Shown here piece by piece: positions 41,551 to 54,752 of a stretch of DNA of 64,000 nucleotides. Both the position numbers and the translations under genes were made by a program. The notes beneath the pieces are model-generated. The model did not search any database. It saw only the letters and a program-made list of their open reading frames with translations, and was not told where the DNA came from. Numbering within the stretch: position 1 is the stretch's first letter; each line of letters opens with the position of its first letter. This DNA is from Thamnaconus septentrionalis (lineage: Eukaryota; Chordata; Actinopteri; Tetraodontiformes; Monacanthidae): NCBI GenBank assembly GCA_009823395.1, contig CM020507.1, positions 14,312,001 to 14,376,000 of the forward strand, read 5' to 3'.

Positions 41551-43000
41551 ACACCTTCTCAGCTGCAGATTGGCTCAGCAACAGCTCGGTCCGGCGGGCG
41601 AGGAGGTGAGGAGGGTGGAGGAGGGAGTTTTTTTTTTCTTTTTTTTTCTTGCCTGTCAATTAACGCGGGCGTGAATGGCTGCGAGGTGCAGAGCGCTCGC
41701 CGGAGCTTTGCCTCCTCTTTTGGTCCCGTCGGACAGGCAGCGCTAGCCGAGGTTGGCGCTCACCTCAAATAGGAAAACCCCCCTCCCCCACAACCCCCCT
41801 GTCAATATTCAACTATTTAATAACCCTGAATGTGCTGCTCAGTGTGCCTTTTGATGAGCGTGGGGGTCTGCCTCTCCTTTGATGTACTCTCATTGTCAGA
41901 CTCTCTATCTGAAATCTCCGAAGATGGAATTGGTGACATTTTCTTCTTTTTTCATTCATTCAATCCAACCTCAAAGCTTTCCAGCAGCATGTCTCCGGTC
42001 CGCCGTTGCTTTTGTTGCATCGAGTGGGGGTGGGGGAGGGGGGTGGGGAGTGTGGCATTCAAGTTGCCTCCAGTTCCCCCCACTAGGTTTTTTTTCCCCC
42101 CTCCTCCCATCGCCGGGTAATGGAACACCGGGAGATGTAAGCAAGGATGTTACGGGCTAAAATATGTTTTTATGTGCCTCGCCGACGAGAGCAAGAGACG
42201 CCGGTGGCTGGATTGCTCCAATTTAGTTTGCTTTCCCGAAAGTCAGTGAGAAACGCGGCGATACGTCGGGGCGACGCGCTCCTTCCTCCGAGACGCGCTC
42301 GCGCCCGCCCGCCCGCCCGCACGCACACACACACGCGCACAATAGGAAAGGAAGCGGAGGTCTGTTGGTTTATTTCTCCAGGTGGCGTAGAGCCTTTCAT
42401 TCACCGTGAGGCAATTCTCTGTCTGTTTATGGTCATACTTTATTATCATGATGATGATGACAAATTTACCATCAGCTGGCTTTTGCAAATATTTAAGCGC
42501 GGGCCACAGAAAGGGGCTGCCTTCCTTCAATGTGGTCTCCAGCGAGCGCCGCTCTCAGGGCGCATTTGTCATAAAAAAGCAGCGACAGTAAATTACTTTG
42601 CGTTGTCATGAAGTCACTCCGGCATAAAATACAGACGATAAACACGGCGAGAGCGATGCAGGGAAAAGGAGGGGGAAATACCGGCCGTGATGTCATTTAT
42701 TTCAACACACTCAAAATACGTTTGAGAAATTGCGCATTAGGCCGACTTTAGTTTGCGTCTGCGCCGTTTTAACACTTGACAGGAGTGTTTTCTCAGCTTT
42801 ATGCTTCTTTTTCTTTTCCAACACATTGTTTATTGCCTCTCGTTATTTTTTCGGGCGACGAGAAAAAAAATCTCTGCGGCTGGCCTGGTAAAGTGACCAC
42901 AAAGGCAAAGCAATTCAGAGTTCAGATTGCGTGACTCCAGAGCCACTAAAGCAGCCCGTTTGTTTTATGCAAAGTTTTATTTGAAGGGTTGGTGTGATTC
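36840..43000. other. Non-coding gene desert, segment 5
   Basis: No exon supported. A DR1-type nuclear receptor motif lies at 37895-37907, a GT array at 38591-38622, an A28 run at 40472-40499, a GA array at 41513-41546, and CpG-rich blocks at 39260-39640 and 42180-42340. A 184-codon open frame at 41218-41772 runs through the GA array and resembles nothing I know. Confidence 0.6.
37895..37907 (+). promoter_or_regulatory. DR1 nuclear-receptor-like motif
   Basis: AGGTCAGAGGTTA is two half-sites one base apart, the arrangement bound by HNF4, RXR and COUP-TF type receptors. A reversed TGACC follows at 37910-37914. Confidence 0.3.
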
Positions 43001-45370
43001 ATCCTGCTGCAAGGCCCACTGCTGAGTGTTCTCTGTCTCCATGGTGGGGACGTCGAGGGGCAGATATCAGGTCAAAGGTGCAACCAAAGAGAAGAATTGG
43101 TCATTATCGCCAAAAACGGAGGTTGCGGTGTTTTGTCGTCTCAAAGGCTTCGAGTTTCGGCGCCTTGAAAGAATGAAACAAAGTATGAAAGTATGCGATT
43201 CCCAGTCAGGTCAAGTAGATTTATCAACGCTTCCCCAGCAACCGGCGTATATGAACGCTAAAGTGCCTGTGCGGTGCATAAATGGTTTTGTCCTGACAAA
43301 AATAGTTCAATGTTAATGCGCCGAGAAGGTTTGGCTTTGTCTTGGAGTTTGCATGAGAAGTCACCTCGGGTCACTTGAAGCAGATTTTCTTTTTTTTTTT
43401 AATGAGAAGGGTGTCAATACAGGCAACTCACACGTACCGACGAGCTCACTGATTGCAAGAGCGACGGCTTTCTTGCCTCCGAGACTTTCAAAGGGTGAAC
43501 GGCAACATTGTGCGCAGTCGGATTGGTTGGATTGGTTGGATTGGATGAGAACAAACGGACGCGTCCGTGAGTGTTTTTTTTTGTTGAGCATCGACTCTTG
43601 GACCCAGTCGGCTGGGTTGCGCGGGCAGCCTCGAGGGTCTCTTATGAATAAGCAGAATGGGGACAAAACAGGCGGCCGGTGCGCCGAGGGAGCGGGTGAA
43701 GCATTTTCTGATGAAAGTATAAGTGCGTTTTGTACAAAGGCGCCGAGAACAGCGGCGTTGCATTGCCGCGGCTCATATCAACAACTCCTCCCTTCTCGCT
43801 CACGAGGTCGAGCTCACTTCAAAAGACCTCGCTGACATTTTCCTTTCACCGCAGCCAATAATAATAACAACAGTGCAAAACTTAGTTTTGCCTCGCCGGG
43901 GACGATGCAGCCCGGTCTTGCAGAGGGTCCGCCGAAAATGAGAGGCTCGGACTTCCTCCGGCTCTGAAGTATCTTTCAAGGCCCGTCAGGTGGAGGACAT
44001 GAGCCGAGCCCACACTCCAGAGCGGCCGTGCTGTAATGTCTAACAACTTCCTCCATTTCTCCTTCTCACATTGGGCTAATTTGAGCCTGCCGATCTTCCC
44101 TCTCTCCCTCTCTCCCTCTGTTGGCGCTGCGCGCTCTATACATCTTCACCCACCATTCCCTCACATTTTCACTCGGTGCACTCTCGCTCTGGAGGACCAA
44201 TACCCCGGCAGATAAGAGGGAATGAAGTCTCTCGTCTGCACAATTTGAAGCACTGCTTTGAAGCTGAATGTGAAATGGCGGGGCTCTGCTCCTCTCTGCC
44301 CCTCTCTGGCTGGTAAAAGAAGGGCCCTCTCGTTAAAAGCACTTTACCTGTGCTCCCTCTGTGGATCATTGCTCTCATTAAACAGATTTGGGGTTACGCT
44401 CAAATCACAATTACTCCAAGCACTAACTGTTAATGGGCACAAGGGTTGACAGAGTAAGAGAAATGTCTCTGACATTTCTTTTTATATCCCCTCGGAGCCG
44501 CATCAGATGGCTGCAAGGTGAAGACTGAACTAGCCGCTGGCTGGCTGAGCACGGTTCGTTTTCAAAGGTGTGCAGCGACAGTGGGGGAAAAAAAAAAAAA
44601 AAGATGCACGCAAGATTAGATTGAACTGTGAGCAACTTTTAACTTGGAAGATAATTTCAGTCTTGCTGTGCAAAGGAAGCAGTTGCTTATACAATAATCT
44701 TTACCCTGACAATTGGATTTTCTCTCCAGACTGAACCAGTAAGTGGAAAACACACTCTTGCCCTTGTCTGACCTTTCACTACTTACTAAGGTTTTTTTGT
44801 TTTTTTTTTCTGTACTTGAATATACAACAGACTTCTACGTGAGTGTGAGTGTGAGTGTGTGTTTATCTGGCGGTAGTCGTACAGTATATGTACCAGATAG
44901 TGGAGAACACCCTCTGGGTCCTACTGCACAATGCCAAAAAAGAGTGCAGGAAGCATACTTTCATCTGCTCGCTGCCGAGATCCTGCAGTGTGTGTGTGTG
45001 TTTGTGTGCGCGCGCACGTGCGTGTGTGTGTGTGTCTGTGTCGGGGAGTGTTTGTCGGAGATAAGAAAGGAGATATGTCACCTTGGGCTCTGCATCGCAG
45101 TCGGAAAAACTTTCTGGTCTCGCAGACGCGGCGCCAATCCCTAATTTGACACTCGATAATTCAGTCTTTAGCGGCGTTTAAATGATTGAATTTCTGCATC
45201 GACTGTTCCTCAGATAAAGATAAAATCCTCTTTAAAACACTCAGAATCGCTGCTCCCAGTGAGTGTTTTTTCGGTTAGTCCCCTGTTGACTGCCTGAGGT
45301 AAAAAAGGAGCACGATATTGAGTTTTCCATTAGTGACTAAAGCGAAAAAGCAAAACGTGGGTCTTCCTTC
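43000..45370. other. Non-coding gene desert, segment 6
   Basis: No exon supported apart from the tandem CCAAT array. A GT/GC alternating tract lies around 44986-45036. The rest is unassigned. Confidence 0.5.
43520..43546 (-). promoter_or_regulatory. Tandem CCAAT motifs
   Basis: Three 9-base GGATTGGTT-like repeats give ATTGG (CCAAT on the - strand) at regular 9-base spacing, with an extra match after them. NF-Y-like candidate or simply a minisatellite. Confidence 0.3.
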
Positions 45371-46020
45371 ACGTCGAGTCTCACTGTGCGAGCGCGTGCG
45401 TGCGCGAGGGGGAGATTTTGAGAAATAATACGTGCGCAAATCAGCGTTGCGCGCGGAGTTTCTCGTCGCGCGCGTGTGGCCCGCCCCCTCGCTGCAAGCA
45501 TGTTTGCACGCGTGCGCCTCTTCGCCGCCTGTGTGAGGGCCTCTCCCGGTGACTGCCTAGGGCAATAGTGCGGGATGTAATCCCATGTATGCCTGCAGTC
45601 TCTCCGCTGCCTGCGTAGATGTGGAGGAACGTTTTAGCCCCTGCAGTGTGCCGTAGGGCATAAGCGCTCGCTCTCCCGCGCCGCTAACAGACAGCGAGTG
45701 CCGGGGTGCGGCTGCCCCTCCCCTGCTCTCACCGTTTTGCCGCGCGACTCTTCCTCCACTTCCTGTGTGGCGCGGCTCAATTTGCGGCAATAAGCGGCAG
45801 CCTAAGGAGGGAAGAAATCTACTTCTGACAGTCGCTAAATCAAAAAAAAGTAGGCAGGCTTCTTCTCGGCAAATTCGCCCGGGCGTCGGGAGCCGCGCAG
45901 CGCTCTCTCTCGCCTCCAGATCAAATCATCCGCTTAATACGTGGCGTTATCCTGGTTGACACTTGGTTTTGTGCGACGGCTGCGCGCGCCGGCGAGTGGG
46001 ACGTATGTACGGCGGAGCAG
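45370..46020. promoter_or_regulatory. Orphan CpG-rich island
   Basis: 45380-45560 is dense in CG dinucleotides (GCGCGCGCGT, CGTCGCGCGCG, GCACGCGTGCG), with further CpG-rich sequence to about 46020. It is about 26 kb from the nearest identified gene start. It could mark an unannotated promoter or a regulatory island. Confidence 0.4.
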
Positions 46021-46099
46021 GAATGTCATGCGCTTGATTGAAATCAGAGAAGCAGACGTCCGCAGGGCTTCGTGACAGGCAATCGCATTTGATTTGACA

Positions 46100-49000
46100 A
46101 ATGAATCCAAGCAAGGAGCCGGACATGAAAGGCTTTATTCAGGAGGTGCGCAGAAATCAAGTCCCGGCGTATATACATATCAAGGAAATTATCCAGGACT
46201 TTTCTGTGCTCTTAGGATAGATGAGCAGCTTTCCCGATGGAGGCTAAAGCTGCTCAAGCTGAGGCGGCTACGCGGCGAGGCGGACCTACATCACCAACCG
46301 CTGCCTCGGTTGAACAGCGTCCTGCTGGTGGGTTTGACGCTTTTTGGGAGTAAGATTAGAAACCATTGACTTGTATTACATCCGGTCATTTTTCTTACCT
46401 TGTATGATTCGTGTAAACACCAATAAAAAGGATATGCAGTGTGACTCTGTACTGTGGTTGCAAACGATCTCAGGCTGTAATCTCCGTGAGCCTTGTCGAC
46501 GACGGAACTCACGGGCCTCGATCTCGCGCCCCGAAATCTGACACAATCTGAGCTCGATCTCCATTCGAGGTTTGAGCCTTTCATTTTTAAAGTGACACGG
46601 CACAGCGAGCGACGAGCAAAGAAGCGAAGAAAAATGCCAAGAACCCAGCTTGAGATGGAATGTTTAAACATGGGGTTTGTCAATCGAAGCTGTTGTCAAC
46701 ACGTTTGAACCGAGATTATCAGACCTGACACTGTTTTGCTGCTGTTAAATTGGTATCCAGCTAAAGTGCAGTTCAAGCGGTGGCTTCAAGAGACAGCAAA
46801 GGACCTTAAGGACCAGAAGAGCTTATTTCATGTTTAGTAGATCTCAGACTGACTTCTTGAGACGTCTTCCAAACCTTACCTTTGGCTCCACTGAGCAACA
46901 AGGGTTTTTTTTGTTTTTTTTTCTAATCAAGGTTAATCACATTGGAGAAATGCCTTCCCTGGTAATGATGACTCTGCCATTATCACTCAGTCCCCTGGAG
47001 GTCCTTCTGATTCCCTGCACTAATAAGATGGCAGACGTCCATTCACTTCAGATTGTCGACCGCTGCTTCTATCACTCTGGCAGAAGACTGCCATAGTCTA
47101 TTTCCTTCCCGACTTTCATTTCGACTGGTTTATTAATACCCTGGCCTGACCTCCTAGGGTGTTTACCGGCAGTTTTGATGAGGTTGTCGAGCGCGGCGCG
47201 AGGAGTGACAGGTGGTCCTGACGATAACTATCCATCCGCAACACCCCTTCCGTCACACCGCGGCGCGAGCCTCCGCCACTGATCTCCCCTCTAATGTCCA
47301 GACTTGCAAGAGAACACAGCGGAAGGCCGGATCAATAGGTGTCATAATCGATAGGTCAGAGCGAGGGAACCGCCAAAAGGTCAGAGAAGATCGATTCCCA
47401 CATTATTGCAGCGCAACCTCTCGGCCATTGCGGGTCGGTCATTAGCTTTTAAACCCTGCTGGACGCCTGCGCCCCCTACCCGCGTTTGGTAACAACAACT
47501 AATCCTAATAATTAGATCCAGTCCGCTTGGAGGGGCAGACAACGACGGCTTTCTTCACCTAGGTGTGTGATGTGTTACATTATGATATCGTGGCCAGCCC
47601 CTCTCGCACCCCTGACCCGTCTCGCTGTCAGACACTTCCTCGTTAAGGAGGAAGACAGGCTCGCCCCCCTGCTGCACGTGGCCGCTGCCGTACAACCATC
47701 ATTAGCCAGCGACACGGCCGCGTGTTGCCAGCGTACAAGGCGAGGACTGCGTTCTTCAGCTCTCGGAGGTTGATCCCGCTCGATAAGTCGGAGCCAAAAC
47801 TGCCCCCCCCCCTTTTCAAAATGCAGTGTCATGAAGCAGCGACGGAATGGACGTCAAAGGCCGTTGTGTTGTGTTGTGCCGGACTTAAAAGCATCCAGAG
47901 GTGAGGAAGCACTTTGCTAACAAATGGATTACGTGCACATGTGCATTTATTGTGTGTGGTGCATCGTGTGAATGTGGTGAAGCGGCCACCAGAATGGAAG
48001 GGAAAGTGAACTTACGTGATTTCAAACGCGACGTGGTTGCAGGCCGTGTCCTCGGCCGGCGGTTCCCAAATATTTCCACGCCTTGGCCCCCCAAACAGCA
48101 TTAACATCTGGCCGGGGACCCTCTTTGCAAACTAACAGACAATGCTACAATATTTGTAAAGAAACATCAACTTTTAGTACGTTTTTTCTGGCTTTTATTT
48201 GTTATTCAATAATTGTTACATTTGTTTAGAATAAGGATACTGCCAGCTAACATGTTGATAATCATGGCCATTTTCTGAATGGCTGTAAAGCCTACTTAAT
48301 ATATACTGCCTCATATTTTCTTACTTTAGTTGGCCAATTCCTTGGGTTTTTGGAAGCAGTGTCTACAGCTGGACTTGGGTCTCTTTGACAGAAACTACAT
48401 TTTGTACTTGAGGTCAGCCTGAAGAGTAAATCACCTTGATAAATGGCGCAAACTGGCACAGCACACACACACAACACCATGAACAATGTTTTGACAGGCA
48501 GGCAATCATGTGATATATGATATAGACATATGATCGATCATAACAGATCATATTTAGTAATGGTTATTAAACAATAATTTGATAATAATAATAATTAGAA
48601 GATAATTTGATTCTATCATTTATTTATTGGCTTCCACTTCCACTTGGTGGAGCAATGATATAAATAGCCTATAGATGTTTATGAGATGAAAATGTTATTT
48701 TTTAGCTATATATTAATACTTTGAAAACATATACACACATTTTCTATCCCACTTAAAGAGCCTTCCAGTGTGGCCTTCCAATGTGGCCTTTATTTTTAGA
48801 CCTGATTTCATGCTGATGTTCAAACTGAAACCATGTGGCGCCACCAGGTCAGGGGTTGTCCTTTGCCAGCTGTAATTTGCCGTACAAATGTAAGTATCCT
48901 TTAATAGAAATTGAACTCTATAGTTTACCATGCCTGTTCGCTGCAATCATTTCTTTTTTTCACTGAGAAAAAAAAATGAGGCCGGCGCCCTGGCTTTGGC

Positions 49001-50080
49001 AAATACAGTCACCTTTTCCAGCCCTGCGAAGCTGTTTTGTCCAGCACCTCTTCCCTGAAATGGCATTAGCATAAGTCTCCAGCGCATAGAGGTAATGATG
49101 GCGTGAAATTATGGCTGCCTCAGCAGACCTTATTCCCTTCTCTGCTCTCCCTCCCTCTGGGTCCAAGGCTCCAGCCTTCGACCGAGACCATCGCCCGTGC
49201 CTTCTTTCACTCCTTCCTCTCCTTTCTTTCTCCTCCTTTGCCTCCTCGTTCCATTCAAAGGGAATGTGTAACTGAATTCGAAATTGAGTGCCCTTCTTTC
49301 AAGGACCACAACTAATGAGACGTTTTGCCTTGAAATCCGGGCTGGATGGGGGATGTGTGGGGAGAGACCCTGATGGGTGGAGATGATAGCCACCCTGTAA
49401 GTCAGGTGTAAGGCTGTCCAGATCACTCGCGGCGGAGAAGGGGTAAAGGTGGTCTCTATAGGAGGAGGGGGGGGCGGGGGGTACGGATAAGCCTTGGCGG
49501 GGCACCCTTCCCGGGGTCACCTGGGGCTGCTATTGTGGATCCAAGAGCAGACCTGGAATAGCACGCCTGTGTGATCTGCATCTCTGTGCAAAAAGAGAGG
49601 CCGACGCCAGCCGGGCCTCCTCCTTTTGCATGCATTTATTATGAGCGACGGGTAGAGGGGGAGCAACAAAAAAAAAGGGAGCCCGTGAGGGGTTTGGAGT
49701 GAGATAGGAGGTGACAATTAGATTGGGATGGAGGAAAGTAGACTGGAGTGGGTCAGAGTGAGTATAGGAAGGCTTGTGGAGTGTGCAGAGACGGAGGACA
49801 GAGTCAAAGAGACGGGAAGGGGGTCGGGCCCATAGAAACAGGTATACTTGACAGTTTGCAGTCCGGGGATCATCCGTGAGACGCCGCGTGGGTGCAATGA
49901 TGAAAGGGATGGAGAGCTTTGCGTCCTAGGGGTTCTCCCTTTAATCAGGGGCCCCGAGGAGAGAACCTTGCAGCCTTTGGGCCCCTGGCCGCTGCTAGCC
50001 ACTGTCATGCTAATGAAAGAGGCTCAGGGTGTGAATGGAGAGGCTAGCTTGTTACCGGCGCGCTAATTATGGCATGCAGC
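46100..50080. other. Non-coding gene desert, segment 7
   Basis: No exon supported. Simple repeats are sparse from 46100 to 49600. A 13-bp tandem duplication (GCCTTCCAGTGTG, one mismatch) lies at 48760-48785. CpG-rich sequence lies around 47185-47300. Confidence 0.5.
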
Positions 50081-50082
50081 AG

Positions 50083-50084
<2 letters not shown>

Positions 50085-50150
<66 letters not shown>

Positions 50151-50176
50151 CCGTGTGTGTGTGTGTGTGTGTGTGT
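50085..50176. repeat. Compound GT-GC-GT array
   Basis: GT 50085-50141, a short GC run 50141-50148, then GT 50153-50176. Alternating purine-pyrimidine sequence of this length favours Z-DNA. Confidence 0.85.
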
Positions 50177-50758
50177 TTCGTGCAAGGGTTTTTATGCATT
50201 TTAATGAGGCGAGTGCGTACGTGTGAGCGCCAGCGTGTCAGGATGACAAGGATTTGAGGCGTGGAGTGAGGCGGATGTGCGGTGAGGATTTTATTTTTCG
50301 CTAAATAAAGGCTCCAGAGTGCAGGAAGCAGCAGATGCACCGGGAGGAGAAAAAACAGGAAACGCTGCTCTGATAATTACCAGCATTTGTGGATTTTGGT
50401 TAATTACTTTCTGCCCTTGTTAAAACAAGTGGCGCTCAGCAGGACAATAATAAACCCAGGCGCATCACACAGGTTGCTTTTGTTTAATTACTACTACGTA
50501 GACATGTCAAATAATCCCGACATCATCAAGCTGCGAGCGTCTGCGTTTCGATTTACGGCGTGGACGAGCTACAGTGGCTGCTGTTCGTCACCGACGTCAC
50601 CGCCCGGCCGCAGGGCTGAAAATGCTTCTCGGATGCCAGACGAGCCTTTATGTCTGCCACGCGTTCCCACGCCGCGCAGACGCACGACATGCGGATGTCC
50701 GCCGGTGCAGCATATGGCCCAAGGCGCCGCCATTATCTGTGCTGTTAGCCAAGTCTGA

Positions 50759-50789
<31 letters not shown>

Positions 50790-51863
50790 AATAAAAAGAT
50801 CTGCATTGTTTCCCGTGTCACTCAGACAAGACATAGGGGCGTGTGTCACAGCAATGGGAGTGCTTTCAAAGTCTGTGACCTTCTAATTTGCTGCTGACCT
50901 CTCCCACAATCCTTGGTGTGGGGCCGACGTGACCCAGTCTGCGATCGGGGACTCAATCAATCTTTTTATTGACGAGGGACACGTCGGCAGCGATCAGGCT
51001 GATTGATGTTGCCTGGCAAAAAAAATCCTTTTGCAGGATTTTTTTTTTTTTTTTCCCAAAGAGTTGCCAACCCACGCTGAAATATTATTTCGAATATTAC
51101 TCAAATCGGAGAGGATTTAGGTCAAATGCTGTGAGGTTAGAGCCTGCGAGAGAATTACCACTAGGCCCGAAAACCAATGAAATTGTCATTTATGAAAAAT
51201 TAAAAAGCCTTTTTCCGGAGCATCCACATGAAAATCTCCGAGGATGTGACCCACTGCAGCAGTAATAAGACGCTCCACTTTTTCCACCCAAATCATTCAA
51301 TTTCTGAGAGAGCTTAAAGTTTCCATATTATGCAAAATTCACTTTGTCAATGTTTTCTCACACTGAAACTGTGTCTCCAGCCTGCTAGTGAACTACCCCA
51401 GAAAATGAGAGAAATCCATCCCTTCATAATTTTGTTTTTTTTTGTCTTTTTGGACTTCGGCACAGCTTTTGGCGCTGGAATAAAGCCCTTGGTGATGTCA
51501 TAAAGGCCACCAATGCCATTGTTAGTGAGAGCAGCTATTACCAGGTGTTCCTTTTCCACTCTCTGAGACCACATCACCCGGTTAGGTAGAACTTTCAGCA
51601 TCCGTTTGAGCAGAGATACCGGCATTTACAGTAGGAGGCTGCAAACAGGGGGCTAAATCCGACATTTTCTTCAGCTCTTTCGAGGCTTTTGTGCTGATAA
51701 ATTGTGCGAGACTGGCTCTGCTGGAGTCAGTTTGAAAAGTAAATATATGGGCACGTTAATATATTCAACCTTCAAGCGGTTTGTTTTTAAATTATTTGAC
51801 GCTCTCACTATTTGCTGTGGATTTTTGAACCGTGGCGGTATTGTTAACGTTAGAAGATTTTGC

Positions 51864-51865
<2 letters not shown>

Positions 51866-51917
<52 letters not shown>
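51866..51917. repeat. (CA)n array
   Basis: A pure CA array of about 50 bases. Confidence 0.9.
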
Positions 51918-51918
<1 letters not shown>

Positions 51919-52184
51919 CAGCCACTTTCAGGGAGCTTTATGTTGCGTTCGCGTGCGAGACCTTGGCGTCGGACTAAAACACAGTGTTCTGAATATCAGA
52001 GCGTGTTGTAGGTCAAGCTTTCACTCCACGAGTGCTACACACACTGAACGCTCCTCCGCTTTCGACCACCCCACTCCCCCTCACCCCCAACCACCCCCTA
52101 AACTTGTCCACCCTGTAAAGTGCCATTATAAAAATGTCAAGGGGTCCCCGTCTCTCGTCCTGCCTGTCAAAATCCCCGGCCATT

Positions 52185-52192
52185 ATGCAAAT
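52185..52192 (+). promoter_or_regulatory. Octamer motif inside a GGCCATT inverted repeat
   Basis: ATGCAAAT overlaps the loop of a 7-bp perfect inverted repeat GGCCATT/AATGGCC at 52178-52196. Confidence 0.35.
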
Positions 52193-52452
52193 GGCCGTGT
52201 GAACGCACACTCTGGCAGATTTACATTCGGCGCTATAGGCAGTGATGAATTCACATGATTACGGAATTAATCCGGGAGGTACACATTGCATATGTACATT
52301 TATGAAAATGTGTGGGTGGGGGAGGGCTGTGTTGCCCTTGAAGGTTAAAACATTATGGCTGCATTAACGTGGATGTGGTCGGGCTGCCGGAGCGGCTCGT
52401 CCACTAATCACAGGGTCGTCGCTTCGGTCCGTGGCTATACTGTCCACCAGCT

Positions 52453-52454
<2 letters not shown>

Positions 52455-52522
<68 letters not shown>

Positions 52523-52525
52523 GTG
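52455..52525. repeat. (GT)n array, about 70 bases
   Basis: A GT array with one GC interruption near its right end. Confidence 0.9.
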
Positions 52526-53412
52526 AGGTTGAGAGGTAATTGTCGAGGTGTAATCCATTCACAAGGTCCTTTAACGTTATTGCTTTTACTCTATTACATA
52601 CATTTAATTTATAGAATTTTTTTGCCAATAATAAAATAATTTACAATTTAGGAAATAATGAATTGTTTTTTTTGTTTCTTTGTTGTTGGTGGTGGCTTTT
52701 TTTTTTATAGGTATTCTCTCTCTATATATATATATATATATTTAAACTGAGACTGTTTGTCCAAATGCACACAGTCCAGTCAGTCACTCCTGTCAATGAA
52801 AATGTTACACAAGGTGGGCAGATTTTCATAAACTGATTTTCTTTCTTAGGATATCACACGAAATGGCTGAACGCCTGCACCATCCTAAATTCTGTTTAAA
52901 GCGATTTCTCCTTCATATATGATTTCATCCTTGCCTAAACTCTGCCGTCTTTCGCTGGTAGTGAACGTCCGCGCTTGAATCGCAGTGTCCTGAGTGTGCT
53001 TTTCCCCCCTCTTTCCTTCCACTGTGCAGGAATGGGAATATAAATGTGCGAGACAAGAGGTATGCAAGAGGCAGAAATATGTCATTTTACTTTTTTTTCC
53101 CTTCTTCAAAAACTACGAATGTGCGTGAAATGGAGGTCAGCCCTCTTAATGTAACCGTTTGGAAGGAGGATCATTAAAGCCATTTGCCATCACTTCCACC
53201 GCAGCGCTTTCTCAAGTAATGACACGGGGGTCCTCGCGTTGAGGCTCAGTGCAAAGACTTCTGGGTATCCGCCTGCCGCACCTGTCCTGTACGGATGGAG
53301 GGGAAAAAATCAAATCAAATCAAAAAAAAAAAAAAAAGAATCATGAAAGGACGGACAACTTCAGCGCTCCCTGACACATAAGGGTATCCATTAGCTGCAG
53401 GAGGAGCGCAGC

Positions 53413-53417
<5 letters not shown>

Positions 53418-53454
<37 letters not shown>
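53418..53454. repeat. (GA)n array
   Basis: A GA array followed after 300 bases by a long mixed purine tract. A second short GA array lies at 53701-53716. Confidence 0.85.
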
Positions 53455-53457
<3 letters not shown>

Positions 53458-53739
53458 GAGTCGAAGGAGCGGAGATGGGGCCTCCTGTTTTGACAGCCCT
53501 GAACCGGAATATTGCTCCATTGTTTGTTTCCCGGAGCAAGAGGAGTCGCGGCTGCGGCTTTGAGTGACAGTGAGTCCGATGTACGCTGGCGCGCAGCGCT
53601 GCTTCGCGTTTCCCCTAATTGCTTTGTATTGCCTGAGCCGGGCGCACATGTAAGAGCACTGGTACGAGGCGCCTCTTTATAGGTCGGTCGAGAGAAAAAA
53701 AGAGAGAGAGAGAGAGGAAAAGTGATTTGGCATACAAAG

Positions 53740-54295
53740 AGAAAAGGAGGAAGGTGGAAGGGTGGGGCGTTGGAGAAGAAGAAGAAGAGCAGGAGGAGGA
53801 GGAGGACTGGAGACAAGGACAGCAAGGGGGCCTTGCTCGTACAACTCTGCGATGCCCCCCCCCCCCCCCCTCCCCTGCTTCCCCCTCCCTCCTGCGTTAA
53901 CCCTTTCGGGCCGCCGGCACGCGACCACGTTGGACGCAAAATTCCGGGCGCGATCGGGTTTCGGGCCGTCTGTGCCAGCCGCACATTTTTCCTTTTCTCT
54001 CTCTCTCTCTCTCTCTATTTTTTTTTTTTTGCCACCCCCCTTTCCCACTTGCAGAGATGCGGAGACAAAGAGGGGGAGGCGGTGGAGGAGGAGGAGGGGG
54101 AGGAGGAGGAGAAGGAGGAGGAGGAAGAGGAGGTGGTGCCATATAGGGTTGGCACACAGACAGACGAGGCCGGAGGAGCGCTCAGATTGGAGGAAAGCCC
54201 TTGCGAGGGAGGGGCTGGGGCGGCCGGCGGGGGGAAGAGGAGGAGGAGGGGGAAGGGAAGAGGGGAGGAGGGACAGGAGGAGGAGGGGAGGTGAA
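53740..54295. repeat. Purine-rich GGA tracts with a central poly-C run
   Basis: 53757-53830 and 54057-54295 on the + strand are almost pure G/A with many GGA and GGGG runs. A C run lies near 53856-53870 between them. Open frames on both strands here are compositional. Triplex or G-quadruplex formation is plausible. Confidence 0.7.
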
Positions 54296-54752
54296 AAATC
54301 TCTATCCTTCGCTGATGCTATTTTAATTAAATAGTTGCTAGGTTACATTGCGCAGGGACGACAGGGGTGGGTTGGTGTGGCACAGGCGCCCGGGCGACTT
54401 GAATGGCGTGCGTGTGTGTGTGTGTGTGTGTGTGTAAGGGGACATTTCCCTGTAACAATGAAAGCATATCCCCTCTTCCCCCCTCCCACCCACCCACCAA
54501 ATCCGTAATAAGGATTTCAAATGTGAGCCATATTGACACGAAATACAGCCACGATTTTACACCCTTTTCAAAACTCCCACCGTCACTCGTGCCGCTCGTA
54601 TCGCTCCGGCTTTCTCTCTTTCCTCCCCCACCGGTGCAGATGTGAGTGTGGGTGTGGGGGGTGGCAGGGGGAGCCCCCTTTCATCTCTGCGACGGCGCCT
54701 TTTCACCTCCGCTGGTGACTTAGCCAGGGCCCGGCGCTCCCGCTGCACCCTG

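Noticed and set aside
41218..41772. 184-codon + strand open frame
   Set aside because: Runs through Pro-rich codons and a GA microsatellite, has no domain or splice context, and is open mainly because of composition.
53391..54334. Overlapping frames of up to 197 codons on both strands
   Set aside because: The sequence is purine/pyrimidine-skewed; translations are Arg/Glu/Gly or Pro/Leu/Ser runs with no conserved motif.
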